DNA of 64,000 bases from Lachnospiraceae bacterium (GCA_017542245.1 JAFXXN010000029.1:62001-126000); one strand, 5' to 3'. Numbered from the stretch's first letter, positions 9,324 through 19,716 are shown. Translations and numbers: made by a program. The notes: generated from the sequence alone by a model not told the origin.

Positions 9324-12300
9324 ATGGATAAGAAGAAAATCATTATATATTCGGTTATAGCTGTGGCAGTTCTCGGCATAGGTATCCTGTTGGGCATTCT
9401 TTTTACAAGCAACGGAAATGAAAGTAAAAAAGATGACTCTACCGTAGTAATGGCCGATAATAGTGAAAACACCGAAAAGCCTGTTACAGATTCAAATACC
9501 GATGAGAATAACGGAAGTACTGAAAATTCAAATCCGATAAATGATGGTGAAATAAAAGCATCGGATATAGGAAAAATCATTACTCCTCAAAATAACGGTA
9601 ATGATGATGGTGATGACCGGTCTACAGAAAATATCGGCAGCGGAAGTACAGGAATTACCAAAGCCGAAGAAAACGAAACAAAAGATACGGATGATTCAAG
9701 TAAGGAAGAACAGAAAGAAACAAAGACTTCCACAAATGATGATAACGATAAAACCGGAAAAACCAATAAGGATAACAACGGTGGCGGTAAAGAAGATACT
9801 GATATTACAGATGTCGGAGATGATGATACAGGCAAAGTAGATACGGATATTTATCCCGGAAGTGATGAAGAAATCGAACCGGATCCGGAACCTGAAGATG
9901 AAGAGATGAAGGCGAGATAAAGAAACCTGAGCCGGTATATATAACTACCCCTGTATCCACTCTTGATACAGGAAAACTGACCGAAACAGGAAGCGGTTAT
10001 GAAGGTATAAAAGGAACCGGAGATTACAATTATGGTGAAGCTCTTCAAAAATCAATCCTGTTCTATGAACTTCAGCGTTCAGGAAAGCTCCCTGAAAGTG
10101 TGAGATGTAACTGGCGCGGAGATTCCTGTGTGAATGACGGAAGTGATGCAGGGCTTGATCTGTCAGGAGGATGGTATGACGCCGGAGATAATGTTAAATT
10201 CAATCTTCCAATGTCCTATACCGCTTCAATGCTTGGCTGGTCAATAATTGATGATGCAAAAGCTTATGAAGAGAGCGGTCAGCTTGCATATGCACTCGGT
10301 AATATAAAATGGGCAAACGATTATTTTATAAAATGCCATCCTTCCGATAATGAATATTATTATCAGGTAGGAGACGGTAACCAGGATCATTCATACTGGG
10401 GTGCAGCAGAGACCGTCGAATACAGGATGAGCAGACCTGCCTACAAGGTTACTTCTTCTAATCCAGGTTCAACTGTATGCGGTGAAACGGCAGCTTCACT
10501 TGCAATATGTTCGATCATCTATAAGAATATAGATAAATCTTACAGTGATAAGTGTTTAAAACATGCTAAATCACTTTACAAATTTGCAAGGGACACAAAG
10601 AGTGACGCCGGATATACTGCGGCAAACGGCTTTTATAATTCCTGGAGCGGTTTTTACGATGAACTTGCATTCGCCGGAGCATGGCTTTACTGTGCGACAG
10701 GAGATGAGAGTTATATAACGAATGCAGAGGCCGACTACAAAAATGCCGGTCATGATAATAATTGGGCTATGTGCTGGGATGATGTACATATAGGTGCTGC
10801 ACTTATGCTTGCCAAACTGACGGATAAAAAGATATATAAGGATGATATGGAAAATCATCTTGACTGGTGGACCGGAGTATCATCAGATCATATCACATAT
10901 TCGCCTAAAAGTTTGGCATGGCTTGATAACTGGGGATCCTTAAGATACGCATCAACAACAGCTTTCATTGCTTTATCATATGTTGAATCGGGAGTATGTA
11001 CATCTTCAAAGGTTAAAGCATATACTGACTTTGCGGAAAAACAGGCGAATTATTGTCTTGGAAGCAGTGGACGTTCATTTATGGTCGGATTTGGCAAAAA
11101 TGCACCCGAAAATCCGCATCACAGGACTGCACAGGGTTCATACTGTGACAACATGAATGAACCTTCTCATGCAAGACATACTCTTTATGGAGCATTGGTC
11201 GGTGGCCCTGATGCGAGTGATAACTATACCGATACCGTTTCGGATTATAACAAGAATGAAGTGGCATGTGATTATAATGCCGGATTTACAGGTCTTCTTG
11301 CAAAGATGTATAAAAAATACCACGGCCAGACTTTAAAGGATTTCGGTGCGGTAGAACCTATTGATATTAATGAATTTTCTGTAACAGGCGGTATAAATGT
11401 TGACGGTTCTGATTTTATGGAACTTAGGGCATATATCTGCAATATGTCAGCATGGCCGGCAAGAGGCGGTGAAAAACTTGAATTCCGCTATTATGTAGAT
11501 TTGAGTGAAGTTTATAAAGCCGGCGGTTCTGCATCGGACATTACTATTACAACAAATTATATGGCTGCGGGAAAATCAGCGGGATTAAAGTGCTGGGATG
11601 AGAAGAAACATATCTATTATCTGAGTGTTGAATTTTCTGATTCGGTAATATATCCCGGAGGCCAGGATAAGTATAAAAAAGAGATTCAGGTAAGATTAAG
11701 AAATAATAAGGGCGTATGGGATAATAATAACGATCCGTCATTTGTTAATATGACAAAGGGCGGAAATGCGCTGCTTACAGGCACTGCACTGTATGAAAAA
11801 GGAACACTTGTTTTTGGAAGTGAGCCGGCTAAGGGAGATAATGCCGGGACTACCGTAGTTACCGATCCGGGCACAGATACCGGAGAAGATGGTGATGGAG
11901 ATGGCGGTGGATCCGAAGACGATGACCCAGGAACAGGAGAGGGAACAGCAGTAAACGGAGCTGTTTCGGTAAGTGCTGAATATGATTCTGTATCATCTTC
12001 TTCATCGAGTATTTCAGGAAGGATCAATATTACAAATAAGAGCGACGGAACCATGTCACTTAAAGATCTGAAGATAATGTTCTATTTTACAAATGAAGAT
12101 GCTAAAGATTTAACATTTGACTGTTATCATACCTGTATAAACGGAGCAACCGGAGCTTATACACAGCTTAACGGATGCAGCGGGAAGTTTAAGAAGGCTT
12201 CGGGTAAGAATGCAGATACTGTTTGCGAGATAGTATATTCCGATAAAAATACTCTTGGGGAAGGCGATACTCTTGCATGCAATTTTGCAATACATCATAC

Positions 12301-12403
12301 AGACTGGTCAAATATGAACATTACAAATGATCATTCTGTTAAGAGCGCATCGAATATAGTTATCATTTATAAAGGTGAAATAATATTCGGTACAAAGCCT
12401 TGA
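9324..12403 (+). pseudogene. Membrane-anchored GH9 cellulase with CBM3-type modules, frameshifted in the linker
   Basis: The upstream frame starts with an N-terminal membrane anchor (about residues 6-29) and a 165-residue Asp/Glu/Thr/Asn-rich linker, ending at TAA 9918-9920. The GH9 enzyme continues in another frame from about 9905 to 12403. One missing base near 9905 (for example GAGGAT read as GAGAT) would join them into roughly 1026 residues. The catalytic module shows GGWYDAGDNVKFN, WDDVHIGAA, NPHHRTAQG and NEVACDYNAGF, the GH9 nucleophile and acid/base signatures. A CBM3c-like module follows, then a Gly/Asp-rich linker and a second CBM3-like module ending at FGTKP. The layout matches processive endoglucanases that cut cellulose at the cell surface. 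The part from ATG 10100 lacks both the export anchor and the start of the catalytic domain, so the gene is non-functional if the lesion is real. Confidence 0.87.
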
Positions 12404-12500
12404 TCTAAAGCTATTTGAGGCAGAAAGATATTGTAAACGGATATAATATCTGACAGAATTAAATTAGTGTTTATAGTTTAATCATGAGGAGATATGCCAT

Positions 12501-13910
12501 ATGTTTAAAAAGAACAGACCGGATAATATGGATAATGAAAAAGTCAATGAGCTTAAAGAAAATCTTGAGAAAAATAAAGATTTACTGGCATTAAGCGAGG
12601 CAGAGCTTAATTCTGTTAATAACTGTGTACATCTTGGAATCTGGAAGGCATTCTATGATGAAAACGGTGATCAGGAAAGTGTTTATTTCTCAGATGAATT
12701 CAGAAGAATGCTTGGTTTTGCGAAAACCGAATTACCTGATGATGTTAATTCATTAAGTAGAATTATTTATCCGGAAGATTTGGACAGAGTCTTTAAGGCA
12801 TTTGGGAATACTCTTACTGATACAAGTGGCAGGACAAAATATGATATAGATTACAGGATACTTACAAAAAGCGGTTCCTATAACTGGTTCAGGGCTTACG
12901 GTGAAGTAATAAGAAGACCGAACGGTATTCCGAGGGAATTTATCGGTTCTTTTACCGATGTAAATGAGGTTTATAAAAATAAAGAAGTTCTCGAACAGAA
13001 TAAATTCAGACGTCAGGCTATGGACAGAATGATGAAGGAGGGAAGTTGGAGTATAGATCTTAACAAGTATTCTGTAGATGATAGGGACGCTGAAACGACT
13101 TATTCCAATCAGTTTAGGAATATTCTTGGATTTGAAAGGAACGATCCTCAGTTTAGCAATACATTCAGGTCCTTTACCGGAAGAATACATCCTGATGATC
13201 TGAAAATGTTTTTATCAGATATTGATGCTTTAGTCTTATCTCCGAATGAAGTTTCAAAAAAGTGCGAGATAAGGGTTAAGAACAGCAAAGGAGAGTATAT
13301 TTGGCTTCATTCCGTGAGTACTGCTGTATGGGATAAAGGAACACCTGTTATGTGTGCAGGCGTAGTTATGGATATTACTGATCAGAAAGAAAACAGGCTG
13401 GTATTTAAGAATGAAATGACTCCCAGCATACAGGAATTAAGAAACGGAATAGCAAGCATATCGGAAGTGGTTGATTCTGCTACCGGTCAGATGAAGGATG
13501 TTGCGGATAAACAAAAGGAAGTTGATGAGGCAGCAAGGCTTATTGAAACATCCGTTAAGGACTCTATGAAGATATTAAGCAGTATAGAATCAATCGCCAG
13601 CCAGACTAATTTGCTTTCACTAAATGCAAGTATAGAAGCAGCACGTGTAGGTGAAGCAGGACGAGGTTTTGCCGTTGTAGCTAAAAATGTACGGGAACTT
13701 GCGGATTCTACCAAGAAGACAACTGAACACATTGCTGTAATTCTGAACGGGATGAGGGATTCGGTTACCGATATTCTGTCAAAAATCGCACTTATAAGCG
13801 AGAGTGTCAATTCCGAGAAGGAAGAGATGGATGTTATTGATGCTAATATCGATAAGCTGTCAAAGTCAGCGGATGATATAGCAAGAATGGCTTCAGAACT
13901 GATTAATTAA
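12501..13910 (+). CDS. Soluble PAS-PAS methyl-accepting chemotaxis-type signal transducer
   Basis: A 469-residue protein without membrane helices. Residues 30-155 and 170-300 are two PAS_3-like domains ([19 protein letters not shown]; then [17 protein letters not shown]). The C-terminal 170 residues form an MCP signalling domain with the conserved hairpin tip [29 protein letters not shown], shown here in part as [18 protein letters not shown]. It should control CheA or a related kinase from the cytoplasm after sensing redox, oxygen or a small ligand through PAS. No cofactor-binding residue can be named. GAGGAGA precedes the ATG. It lies between a cellulase gene and a serpin gene. No che or flagellar genes are in the window. 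The coiled coil is shorter than in typical receptors. Confidence 0.88.
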   Translation: MFKKNRPDNMDNEKVNELKENLEKNKDLLALSEAELNSVNNCVHLGIWKAFYDENGDQESVYFSDEFRRMLGFAKTELPDDVNSLSRIIYPEDLDRVFKAFGNTLTDTSGRTKYDIDYRILTKSGSYNWFRAYGEVIRRPNGIPREFIGSFTDVNEVYKNKEVLEQNKFRRQAMDRMMKEGSWSIDLNKYSVDDRDAETTYSNQFRNILGFERNDPQFSNTFRSFTGRIHPDDLKMFLSDIDALVLSPNEVSKKCEIRVKNSKGEYIWLHSVSTAVWDKGTPVMCAGVVMDITDQKENRLVFKNEMTPSIQELRNGIASISEVVDSATGQMKDVADKQKEVDEAARLIETSVKDSMKILSSIESIASQTNLLSLNASIEAARVGEAGRGFAVVAKNVRELADSTKKTTEHIAVILNGMRDSVTDILSKIALISESVNSEKEEMDVIDANIDKLSKSADDIARMASELIN

Positions 13911-13998
13911 AAAAAACGGAACCTGAAACAAAATCCGATCGTCTAATAGACATAAAAAGGAAAAAAGACTGACAAATGAGCAGTAGATCGGAGGACTT

Positions 13999-15351
13999 AT
14001 GAAAAAGATAATAAGTTTATTGTTAGTAGGAGTTTTAATGTTTAACGTTTTTTTGGCAGACGGATTGGTTAATAAAGGAACCCTTGTTTATGCTAAATCA
14101 ACTTCAAAGAAAACTTCTGCGGCTGAAGAAGCTTTGGGGTATAACCCGGCAAAAGTCAGCGGCGATGTCATGAAGATCACTACAAAAAGAAAATCTTCTT
14201 TTGATGAGATGACCGATTGCTATAATTCTTTTACACTGCGTACTTTAAAAGAAGTATTAAAGAACAGTGACAAGAATGAGAATGTTATGATATCCGGAGC
14301 TTCACTTATGTTTGCTCTTGATATGGCAGCTGTCGGGGCTAACGGCGAAACTTATAAGCAGATTGCCCGGCTCTTTAAAAAGGGAGCTACAAAAAGAGAT
14401 CTGGTTTCTTTTGCAAATACATACAGAAAGAACCTTACAAAGAACGGAATGGTTAATATAGCCAATTCCATCTGGATTAACAATAATAACCTAAGAGAAA
14501 ACAATGTTGAAGTTAATGAAGAGTATCTTAATTTCTTAAGAAAATATTTTAAGGCAGCTTCAGCTTCACTTGATTTTAATGATGACGCAAAGAAAATAAT
14601 CAATACATGGATATCGGATAAGACCAAAGGAATGATTAAGGACGGCGTTGATAAGCTTAATGATGAAACTTTGATGCTCATTGTAAATGCTATGGCATTT
14701 GAAGGAAAATGGGCCAAGGAGTACAGCGAGAGCCAGATTAACGAGAACGGAACTTTTACCAATTCAAAGGGTGAAAAAGAGACAGCAAAAATGCTTTCAT
14801 CAATGGAAAGTTATTATCTGTCATCTGACAGCGCTGAAGGATTCTTGAAGTATTATGAAGGCGGAAAATATGCATTTATGGCAATGCTTCCATTTGATAA
14901 AGATATTTCTATGAGTGATTTCATATCAGGAATGGATGAAGGTGAGTTTTCGGAATTTTTGCAGAGTAAGTCTATGTATGATGTTGAGACTTTAATCCCT
15001 TCATTTGAATTTGATTATGACATTAATTTAAATAATACTCTGAAGAATATGGGAATGGAGCTTCCGTTCAAAGAAAGTGCCGATTTCCTTAAAATGATCG
15101 ATCCCGCGACCGTTAATCCTAACTTAGTAGTTTACATAGGAAATGTTATTCAGAAAACACATATTGAACTTGACGAGAATGGAACTAAAGCTGCAGCAAC
15201 TACAATAATTGAGATAACATGTGGGACAACTTCTGTAGAGCCGGAGAGAAGAACTAAGAGAGTTATCCTTGACAGGCCTTTCGTATTTGCTATCATGGAC
15301 ATGGAAACAGGAACTCCTGTTTTCTGCGGTGCTGTTAATTCTGTTGCATAA
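13999..15351 (+). CDS. Secreted serpin (serine protease inhibitor)
   Basis: This 450-residue protein has a signal peptide (hydrophobic residues about 5-20) and then a full serpin fold of about 390 residues. Recognisable blocks are NVMISGASLMFALDMAAVGA, NAMAFEGKWAKEY, FMAMLPFD and the C-terminal DRPFVFAIMDMETGTPVFCG. The reactive-centre hinge reads ENGTKAAATT, with Gly and Thr at P15 and P14 and small residues at P12-P9, as expected for an inhibitory serpin that traps proteases by loop insertion. By counting from the hinge, P1 falls near the Cys-Gly-Thr of EITCGTTSV, so the target would prefer small residues. That assignment is approximate. The ribosome site is CGGAGG. A bidirectional terminator follows. 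Related gut-bacterial serpins inhibit host or neighbour elastase-like enzymes. Confidence 0.93.
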   Translation: MKKIISLLLVGVLMFNVFLADGLVNKGTLVYAKSTSKKTSAAEEALGYNPAKVSGDVMKITTKRKSSFDEMTDCYNSFTLRTLKEVLKNSDKNENVMISGASLMFALDMAAVGANGETYKQIARLFKKGATKRDLVSFANTYRKNLTKNGMVNIANSIWINNNNLRENNVEVNEEYLNFLRKYFKAASASLDFNDDAKKIINTWISDKTKGMIKDGVDKLNDETLMLIVNAMAFEGKWAKEYSESQINENGTFTNSKGEKETAKMLSSMESYYLSSDSAEGFLKYYEGGKYAFMAMLPFDKDISMSDFISGMDEGEFSEFLQSKSMYDVETLIPSFEFDYDINLNNTLKNMGMELPFKESADFLKMIDPATVNPNLVVYIGNVIQKTHIELDENGTKAAATTIIEITCGTTSVEPERRTKRVILDRPFVFAIMDMETGTPVFCGAVNSVA

Positions 15352-15412
15352 TTTATCTTTACTTGAGGTTTACAGTATTCTTAGTTATAAAATGGATATC
15401 AAATGATAAAAT

Positions 15413-15450
15413 AAAAAAAATCGAGCAGGTTGTCCTGCCCGATTTTTTTA
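15413..15450. terminator. Bidirectional terminator between serpin and zinc-ribbon gene
   Basis: An A-run at 15413-15420 leads into TCGAGCAGG, loop TTGT and CCTGCCCGA, followed by TTTTTTT. The stem has one mismatch. Convergent genes end on both sides, so it can serve both strands. Confidence 0.88.
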
Positions 15451-15458
15451 TTTGGTGA

Positions 15459-17135
15459 TTAGAATTCAGTAAACTGGTTAAGAGATGAAGCAGCCTTAAT
15501 GTAAATTATCGCGGTAATGATACTTAATGCGATTCCAAGTACGCCTGAAACGATAGTAAGTGCTACGTTGCTTGAAGAAAACAGACTGCTTTGAATATAA
15601 CTCATAACTTCTTTTCTGATAGAAGAACTTATTTTTGCCTGTGCTAAAGATTCAGATATATAGTTTAAAACCTGATTAAGGTATCTAGTACTTTTTAAGA
15701 CAACGACCGAACCAACCGTAGAAGCAACTTCGATTACAGCAGAAATGATAAGCATAACTGCAGGGAATATTGAAATACGTCTGGGTGTTGTGGTTGGTGC
15801 TAAGCATAACTTGATTGTTTTAAGTGCTCTTGACTGAAGTGAATAATGCTTAATACCAAGTACAAGAACAAGTATTGCAATCACAAGGATAACCAGTATA
15901 ATAACCGCTGCAGTTCCTCCTGCACCTTTTCCGCCTGTAAGCCCTATTACACCGAACATACCAATGAGATAAATAAGAATTATAAGTCCGATAAGGATAC
16001 ACCAGATAACAAGCATGGTAATTGCTACGCCTCTGCCAATGGTAAGACCGGCAGTTGAGGGTAATCCGTTCTTTTTCTTAGCACTGACGCCTGAACCGAA
16101 TGTTATCCAGCCTGCAATACAAAGTAGAATCAGAAGAGGATGAATGAAGCTGTGAAGTGCAATAAAATCAAACAGAAGAACCGCACTTACACATATCGAA
16201 TATGCCAATATTAGCGGAGAACCCATTAAATCGCGTGCAGCAATAAACCTAGGAGATGTTTTATAGCGTTTCAGCTGTTCATCATCTTCAACATATGGAG
16301 TCTGCTGATAATACTGGGGCGGATTTTGATTATATACGTAAGGATTTCCCTGATAGCCTGCATTTTGATTCTGGCGATAGGCATTGTACTGCTGCTGAGC
16401 CTGAGTCTGATTATATGCCTGATTCTGGCTATAAGCCTGAGTCTGATTATAAGCCTGATTTTGGCCATAAGCCTGATTTTGATTATATGCTTGATTCTGG
16501 CCATAAGCCTGATTCTGATTATAGGCTTGATTTTGGCCATAAGCCTGATTCTGATTATAGACTTGATTCTGAACATAAGCCTGATTCTGATTATAGGCTT
16601 GATTTTGGCCATAAGCCTGATTCTGATTATAGACTTGATTCTGGCCATAAGCCTGATTTTGATTATATGAAGGAACCTGACCATTCTGTGCGGCATTCTG
16701 AGCCTGATTAGCTGTATTTGCCCAGGAATCTGTCTGGTTCTGAGACGGAGAAACCTGAACACCAGGCATATAATCCGGATTCTGAGGCATGCTGATGGGA
16801 ACTCCGTTTTGGAACTGAGGACTCTGAGGAGTCTGACCAACATTTACCGGAATAACATCCGGAGCAGGCGGAACCTGTTCAGCAGCAGCTGCCTGTTCTT
16901 CAAGTATCCTAGCCTTGATGGGATCGACAAAAGTGTCTGTAGCTTCCGTAACAGGCTGCACTTCCGAAATTGTTTCTGCAGTGTTTAAAGTAGTATCAAC
17001 AACTTCCTGCGCTGCGGCAACGGGTTCAGAAAATGCATTTTCCTGAAGTATGGGAGGTACTTCGATCTGCTGTATGCTGTCACAGTTACAGATCTCGCCA
17101 TCCTGTAGAAGTCTTCCGCATTTTTGACAATACAT
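15459..17135 (-). CDS. Zinc-ribbon membrane protein with NQAYxQ repeats
   Basis: A 558-residue protein. The N-terminus MYCQKCGRLLQDGEICNC is a zinc ribbon with four cysteines. Residues 30-155 are acidic and proline-rich. Residues 160-249 are about fifteen six-residue repeats of the form NQAYxQ, alternating Gly and Asn at the fifth place. Several membrane helices fill the C-terminal half from about residue 310, the last ending near the C-terminus. Proteins of this build are common and uncharacterised in Lachnospiraceae, and the function is unknown. The ribosome site is AAGGAGGA on the minus strand. It lies 47 bases downstream of the acyl-CoA-synthetase-like gene and may be co-transcribed with it. 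The repeat tract is low-complexity and prion-like, and its copy number probably varies between strains. Confidence 0.85.
   Translation of the reverse strand: MYCQKCGRLLQDGEICNCDSIQQIEVPPILQENAFSEPVAAAQEVVDTTLNTAETISEVQPVTEATDTFVDPIKARILEEQAAAAEQVPPAPDVIPVNVGQTPQSPQFQNGVPISMPQNPDYMPGVQVSPSQNQTDSWANTANQAQNAAQNGQVPSYNQNQAYGQNQVYNQNQAYGQNQAYNQNQAYVQNQVYNQNQAYGQNQAYNQNQAYGQNQAYNQNQAYGQNQAYNQTQAYSQNQAYNQTQAQQQYNAYRQNQNAGYQGNPYVYNQNPPQYYQQTPYVEDDEQLKRYKTSPRFIAARDLMGSPLILAYSICVSAVLLFDFIALHSFIHPLLILLCIAGWITFGSGVSAKKKNGLPSTAGLTIGRGVAITMLVIWCILIGLIILIYLIGMFGVIGLTGGKGAGGTAAVIILVILVIAILVLVLGIKHYSLQSRALKTIKLCLAPTTTPRRISIFPAVMLIISAVIEVASTVGSVVVLKSTRYLNQVLNYISESLAQAKISSSIRKEVMSYIQSSLFSSSNVALTIVSGVLGIALSIITAIIYIKAASSLNQFTEF
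16389..16658 (-). repeat. In-frame 18-bp tandem repeat coding for NQAYxQ
   Basis: About fifteen near-identical 18-base units, with a 36-base higher order from alternating NQAYGQ and NQAYNQ, encode residues 160-249 of the zinc-ribbon membrane protein. Units near the 3' end of the gene are more diverged (TQAYSQ, TQAQQQ). Confidence 0.9.
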
Positions 17136-17182
17136 AAATAATCCTCCTTTTATATTTTAAGTTAATACATTGGATCCTTTGA

Positions 17183-18817
17183 TCAACCCTTGTTCTGGGC
17201 GGCAACAAGACTTTCACCGCCATACATCTTACGAAGCTTAGGCTTCTCGATCTTTCCTGTAGGATTACGGGGAATTTCGTTAAAGATGATGTGGTGGGGT
17301 CTCTTATAACGAGGAAGTTTAAGACAGAATTCATTAACTTCTTCTTCGGTAAGAGAGAAACCTTCTTTTACTTCGATAACAGCAAGTGTTGTCTCTCCCA
17401 AACGTTTATCAGGAACTCCGATGACTGCTACATCTTTTACTGCATTATTTGTTCTGATGAAGTCTTCAATCTGGACAGGATAGATATTCTCGCCGCCGCT
17501 GATGACAACATCCTTCTTCCTGTCTACAAGGAAGATAAATCCGTCTTCGTCTTCCATAGCCATATCGCCTGTATAGAGCCAGCCGTCGGCAAGAACTTCA
17601 TCGGTTGCCTTAGGATCGTTATAATAACAGGTCATAACTCCTGGACCTTTAACGGCAAGCTCTCCGACATCACCGCGTTTTACTTCGTTACGCTTTTCAT
17701 CAACGATCTTTGTTTCCCAACCGAAACCTGCTTTACCGATAGCACCGACCTTATTGACGTTGCCGATACCGAGATGTACACAGCCCGGTCCGATAGATTC
17801 GGAAAGACCGTAGTTTGTATCATAATCATGATGAGGGAAGACTTTGAGCCATCTGTTGATAAGACTCTGAGGAACTGGCTGAGCGCCTATATGCATAAGT
17901 CTCCACTGATCAAGTGTATAGTCGGAAAGTTTTACATCTCCGCGGTCAATAGCGTCAAGTATGTCCTGTGCCCAAGGTACAAGAAGCCATACGATAGTAC
18001 ATTTTTCATCTGAAACCGCTTTAAGGATAGTAGCGGGTTTGGTTCCTTTAAGTAATACTGATTTTGCTCCTACAAGGAAACTTCCGAACCAGTGCATTTT
18101 TGCTCCGGTATGATACAGCGGAGGAATACACAGGAAAATGTCATCATGAGTCTGACCGTGATGATTCTGCTCAACCCGGCAACTATGCATAAGGCTCATG
18201 TGCTTGTGAAGTATGGCCTTAGGGAATCCTGTGGTACCGGAAGAGAAATAGATGGCAGCATAATCATCGTCTGTCAGAGGTATCTTTTCAAACGAACTTG
18301 GACAATTTGCAGTTAATGTGTTATAATCTTCTGCAAATGAGGGGCAGTTTTGGCCTACAAAGAACAGAAGGCGCTTTTTACTTATCTCATCAGCTATTTC
18401 TTCAACTCGGCCTATAAATTCAGGCCCGAATACAAGAACATCGGATTCTGATAGGTCAAGACAGTATTTAATCTCATCAGATGCATATCTGAAATTGAGC
18501 GGTACGGCAAGGGCACCGGTCTTTAATATACCGAAATAAATGGGAAGCCATTCTATGCTGTTCATAAGCAGAATAGCAACCTTATCACCTTTCTTTATGC
18601 CGCGTTCAAGCAGAAGATTGGCAAAACGGTTAGCTTTCTCATTAAATACATTCCAGGTTATTTCCCTGCGGTAATGAGTTGTAGGGTTAGCTTCAATAAG
18701 ATTATATTCTTTCCAGGTAACCCTTCTGTTGTCAGTTACTTCCGGATTGATTTCAACCAGAGCCGTTTCATTTCCGTACAGCTCACAGTTGCGATCCAGA
18801 ACATCTGTAATGGGCAT
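17183..18817 (-). CDS. AMP-forming acyl-CoA synthetase / adenylate-forming enzyme
   Basis: A 544-residue enzyme of the class I adenylate-forming superfamily. The ATP loop reads YFSSGTTGFPKAI, the central motif is NYGLSESIGPG, then GWLYTGDMAMEDEDGFIFLVDRKKD and the catalytic lysine region NPTGKIEKPKL. It should activate a carboxylic acid to an acyl-adenylate and pass it to CoA. The acid cannot be named; medium-chain or aromatic acids are possible. The N-terminus has an apparent short duplication, since R-x-T-W blocks occur twice about 20 residues apart. The start is supported by ACGGAGGAA on the minus strand. It is divergent from maf and precedes the zinc-ribbon gene on the same strand. Confidence 0.9.
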   Translation of the reverse strand: MPITDVLDRNCELYGNETALVEINPEVTDNRRVTWKEYNLIEANPTTHYRREITWNVFNEKANRFANLLLERGIKKGDKVAILLMNSIEWLPIYFGILKTGALAVPLNFRYASDEIKYCLDLSESDVLVFGPEFIGRVEEIADEISKKRLLFFVGQNCPSFAEDYNTLTANCPSSFEKIPLTDDDYAAIYFSSGTTGFPKAILHKHMSLMHSCRVEQNHHGQTHDDIFLCIPPLYHTGAKMHWFGSFLVGAKSVLLKGTKPATILKAVSDEKCTIVWLLVPWAQDILDAIDRGDVKLSDYTLDQWRLMHIGAQPVPQSLINRWLKVFPHHDYDTNYGLSESIGPGCVHLGIGNVNKVGAIGKAGFGWETKIVDEKRNEVKRGDVGELAVKGPGVMTCYYNDPKATDEVLADGWLYTGDMAMEDEDGFIFLVDRKKDVVISGGENIYPVQIEDFIRTNNAVKDVAVIGVPDKRLGETTLAVIEVKEGFSLTEEEVNEFCLKLPRYKRPHHIIFNEIPRNPTGKIEKPKLRKMYGGESLVAAQNKG

Positions 18818-18844
18818 TGCAGATTCCTCCGTATTTCATTTGAT

Positions 18845-18874
18845 TTGACATTTAGGCATCTTATCCTATATAAT
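18845..18874 (+). promoter_or_regulatory. Sigma-A-type promoter for maf
   Basis: TTGACA at 18845-18850, an 18-base spacer and TATAAT at 18869-18874 lie 54 bases before the maf ATG in the divergent intergenic region. Confidence 0.75.
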
Positions 18875-18927
18875 AAGATTACTACTATATTACTATACCA
18901 CTTTAAAGCACAAAGGTAAAGAGGAAA

Positions 18928-19575
18928 ATGAAAAATATTGTACTGGCTTCCGCTTCTCCGAGAAGAAAGGAGCTTTTAGAGAAAACAGGGCTTTCTTTTG
19001 AGATAGTTGTAAGCGATTGTGATGAAAATATTGATGTCAAGGAGCCTAACAGGCTGGTTATGGAACTTTCAAAGCTTAAAGCAATGGATGTTTCCCGAAA
19101 ATGTGCGGACTCGATCATAATAGGAGCGGATACGGTTGTATCTTTTAATGGTACGATAATGGGTAAACCGAAATCAAAAGAAGACGCCGTAGAAATGATA
19201 GAAAGTTTTGCAGGGCATACGCATCAGGTATATACCGGAATCTGTTTGATAGTTCCGGGAGAAAAATCGATATCTCATGACAGTGAGTTGGAAAAAGAGA
19301 TTTCGCAGATGGCAGAAAACTGTGATGTTTATTATTATAACGACAAATGTATAATAAACTACTGTGTGAGAACAGACGTAGATGTTGTTGAAATTACCGA
19401 AAAAGAGATAATCAGGTATGTAGAAACAGGAGAACCTATGGATAAAGCCGGTGCATATGCTATACAAGGTCTGTTCGCACCCTACATAAGTTCAATAAAA
19501 GGTGATTATTATAATGTGGTCGGACTTCCTGTATGTTCGCTGTTTCATTGTTTGAAATTATTTATGGACGAATGA
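18928..19575 (+). CDS. maf: Maf-family nucleoside triphosphate pyrophosphatase
   Basis: A 215-residue protein starting with the family signature VLASASPRRKELLEK. It contains DCDENID, GADTVVSFNG, KPKSKEDA and the C-terminal GDYYNVVGLPV. Maf enzymes hydrolyse dTTP, UTP or modified nucleotides to the monophosphate and pyrophosphate and are linked to septum control. The middle part (about residues 112-147) has an acidic, tyrosine-rich insertion that makes it slightly longer than the usual 190-200 residues. GAGG precedes the ATG. A good promoter is 54 bases upstream. The next gene is recG after a 141-base leader with a possible RNA structure. Confidence 0.92.
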   Translation: MKNIVLASASPRRKELLEKTGLSFEIVVSDCDENIDVKEPNRLVMELSKLKAMDVSRKCADSIIIGADTVVSFNGTIMGKPKSKEDAVEMIESFAGHTHQVYTGICLIVPGEKSISHDSELEKEISQMAENCDVYYYNDKCIINYCVRTDVDVVEITEKEIIRYVETGEPMDKAGAYAIQGLFAPYISSIKGDYYNVVGLPVCSLFHCLKLFMDE

Positions 19576-19594
19576 TTTTTTAACAAAATTTAAG

Positions 19595-19657
19595 ATGCGA
19601 AGTATCGTTTTGTTACTCGATGCAACACTGAGGGTGTTTTCAAGGTGATACTTGCAT
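19595..19657 (+). ncRNA. Candidate structured RNA leader upstream of recG
   Basis: ATGCGAAGTATC at 19595-19606 pairs with GATACTTGCAT at 19647-19657 over 11 base pairs with one bulged G. Inside is a hairpin AACAC/GTGTT at 19624-19638 with a five-base loop. No poly-T tract follows, so it is not a simple terminator. It does not match a riboswitch class I can name. Confidence 0.35.
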
Positions 19658-19716
19658 AAGTATAGGGTATCCGGCAGAAATATTAAGTGATATCGGATAA
19701 TAAGGGAAAGGAAAAT

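Noticed and set aside
9587..9840. Overlapping frames in the acidic GH9 linker
   Set aside because: They are shadows of low-complexity sequence rich in GAT and GAA.
16389..16658. CRISPR-like array
   Set aside because: Units are contiguous with no unique spacers and are in frame within a protein.
16271..16843. Long open frames on both strands across the NQAYxQ repeat
   Set aside because: They are mirror frames of the repeat with monotonous composition and no ribosome site.
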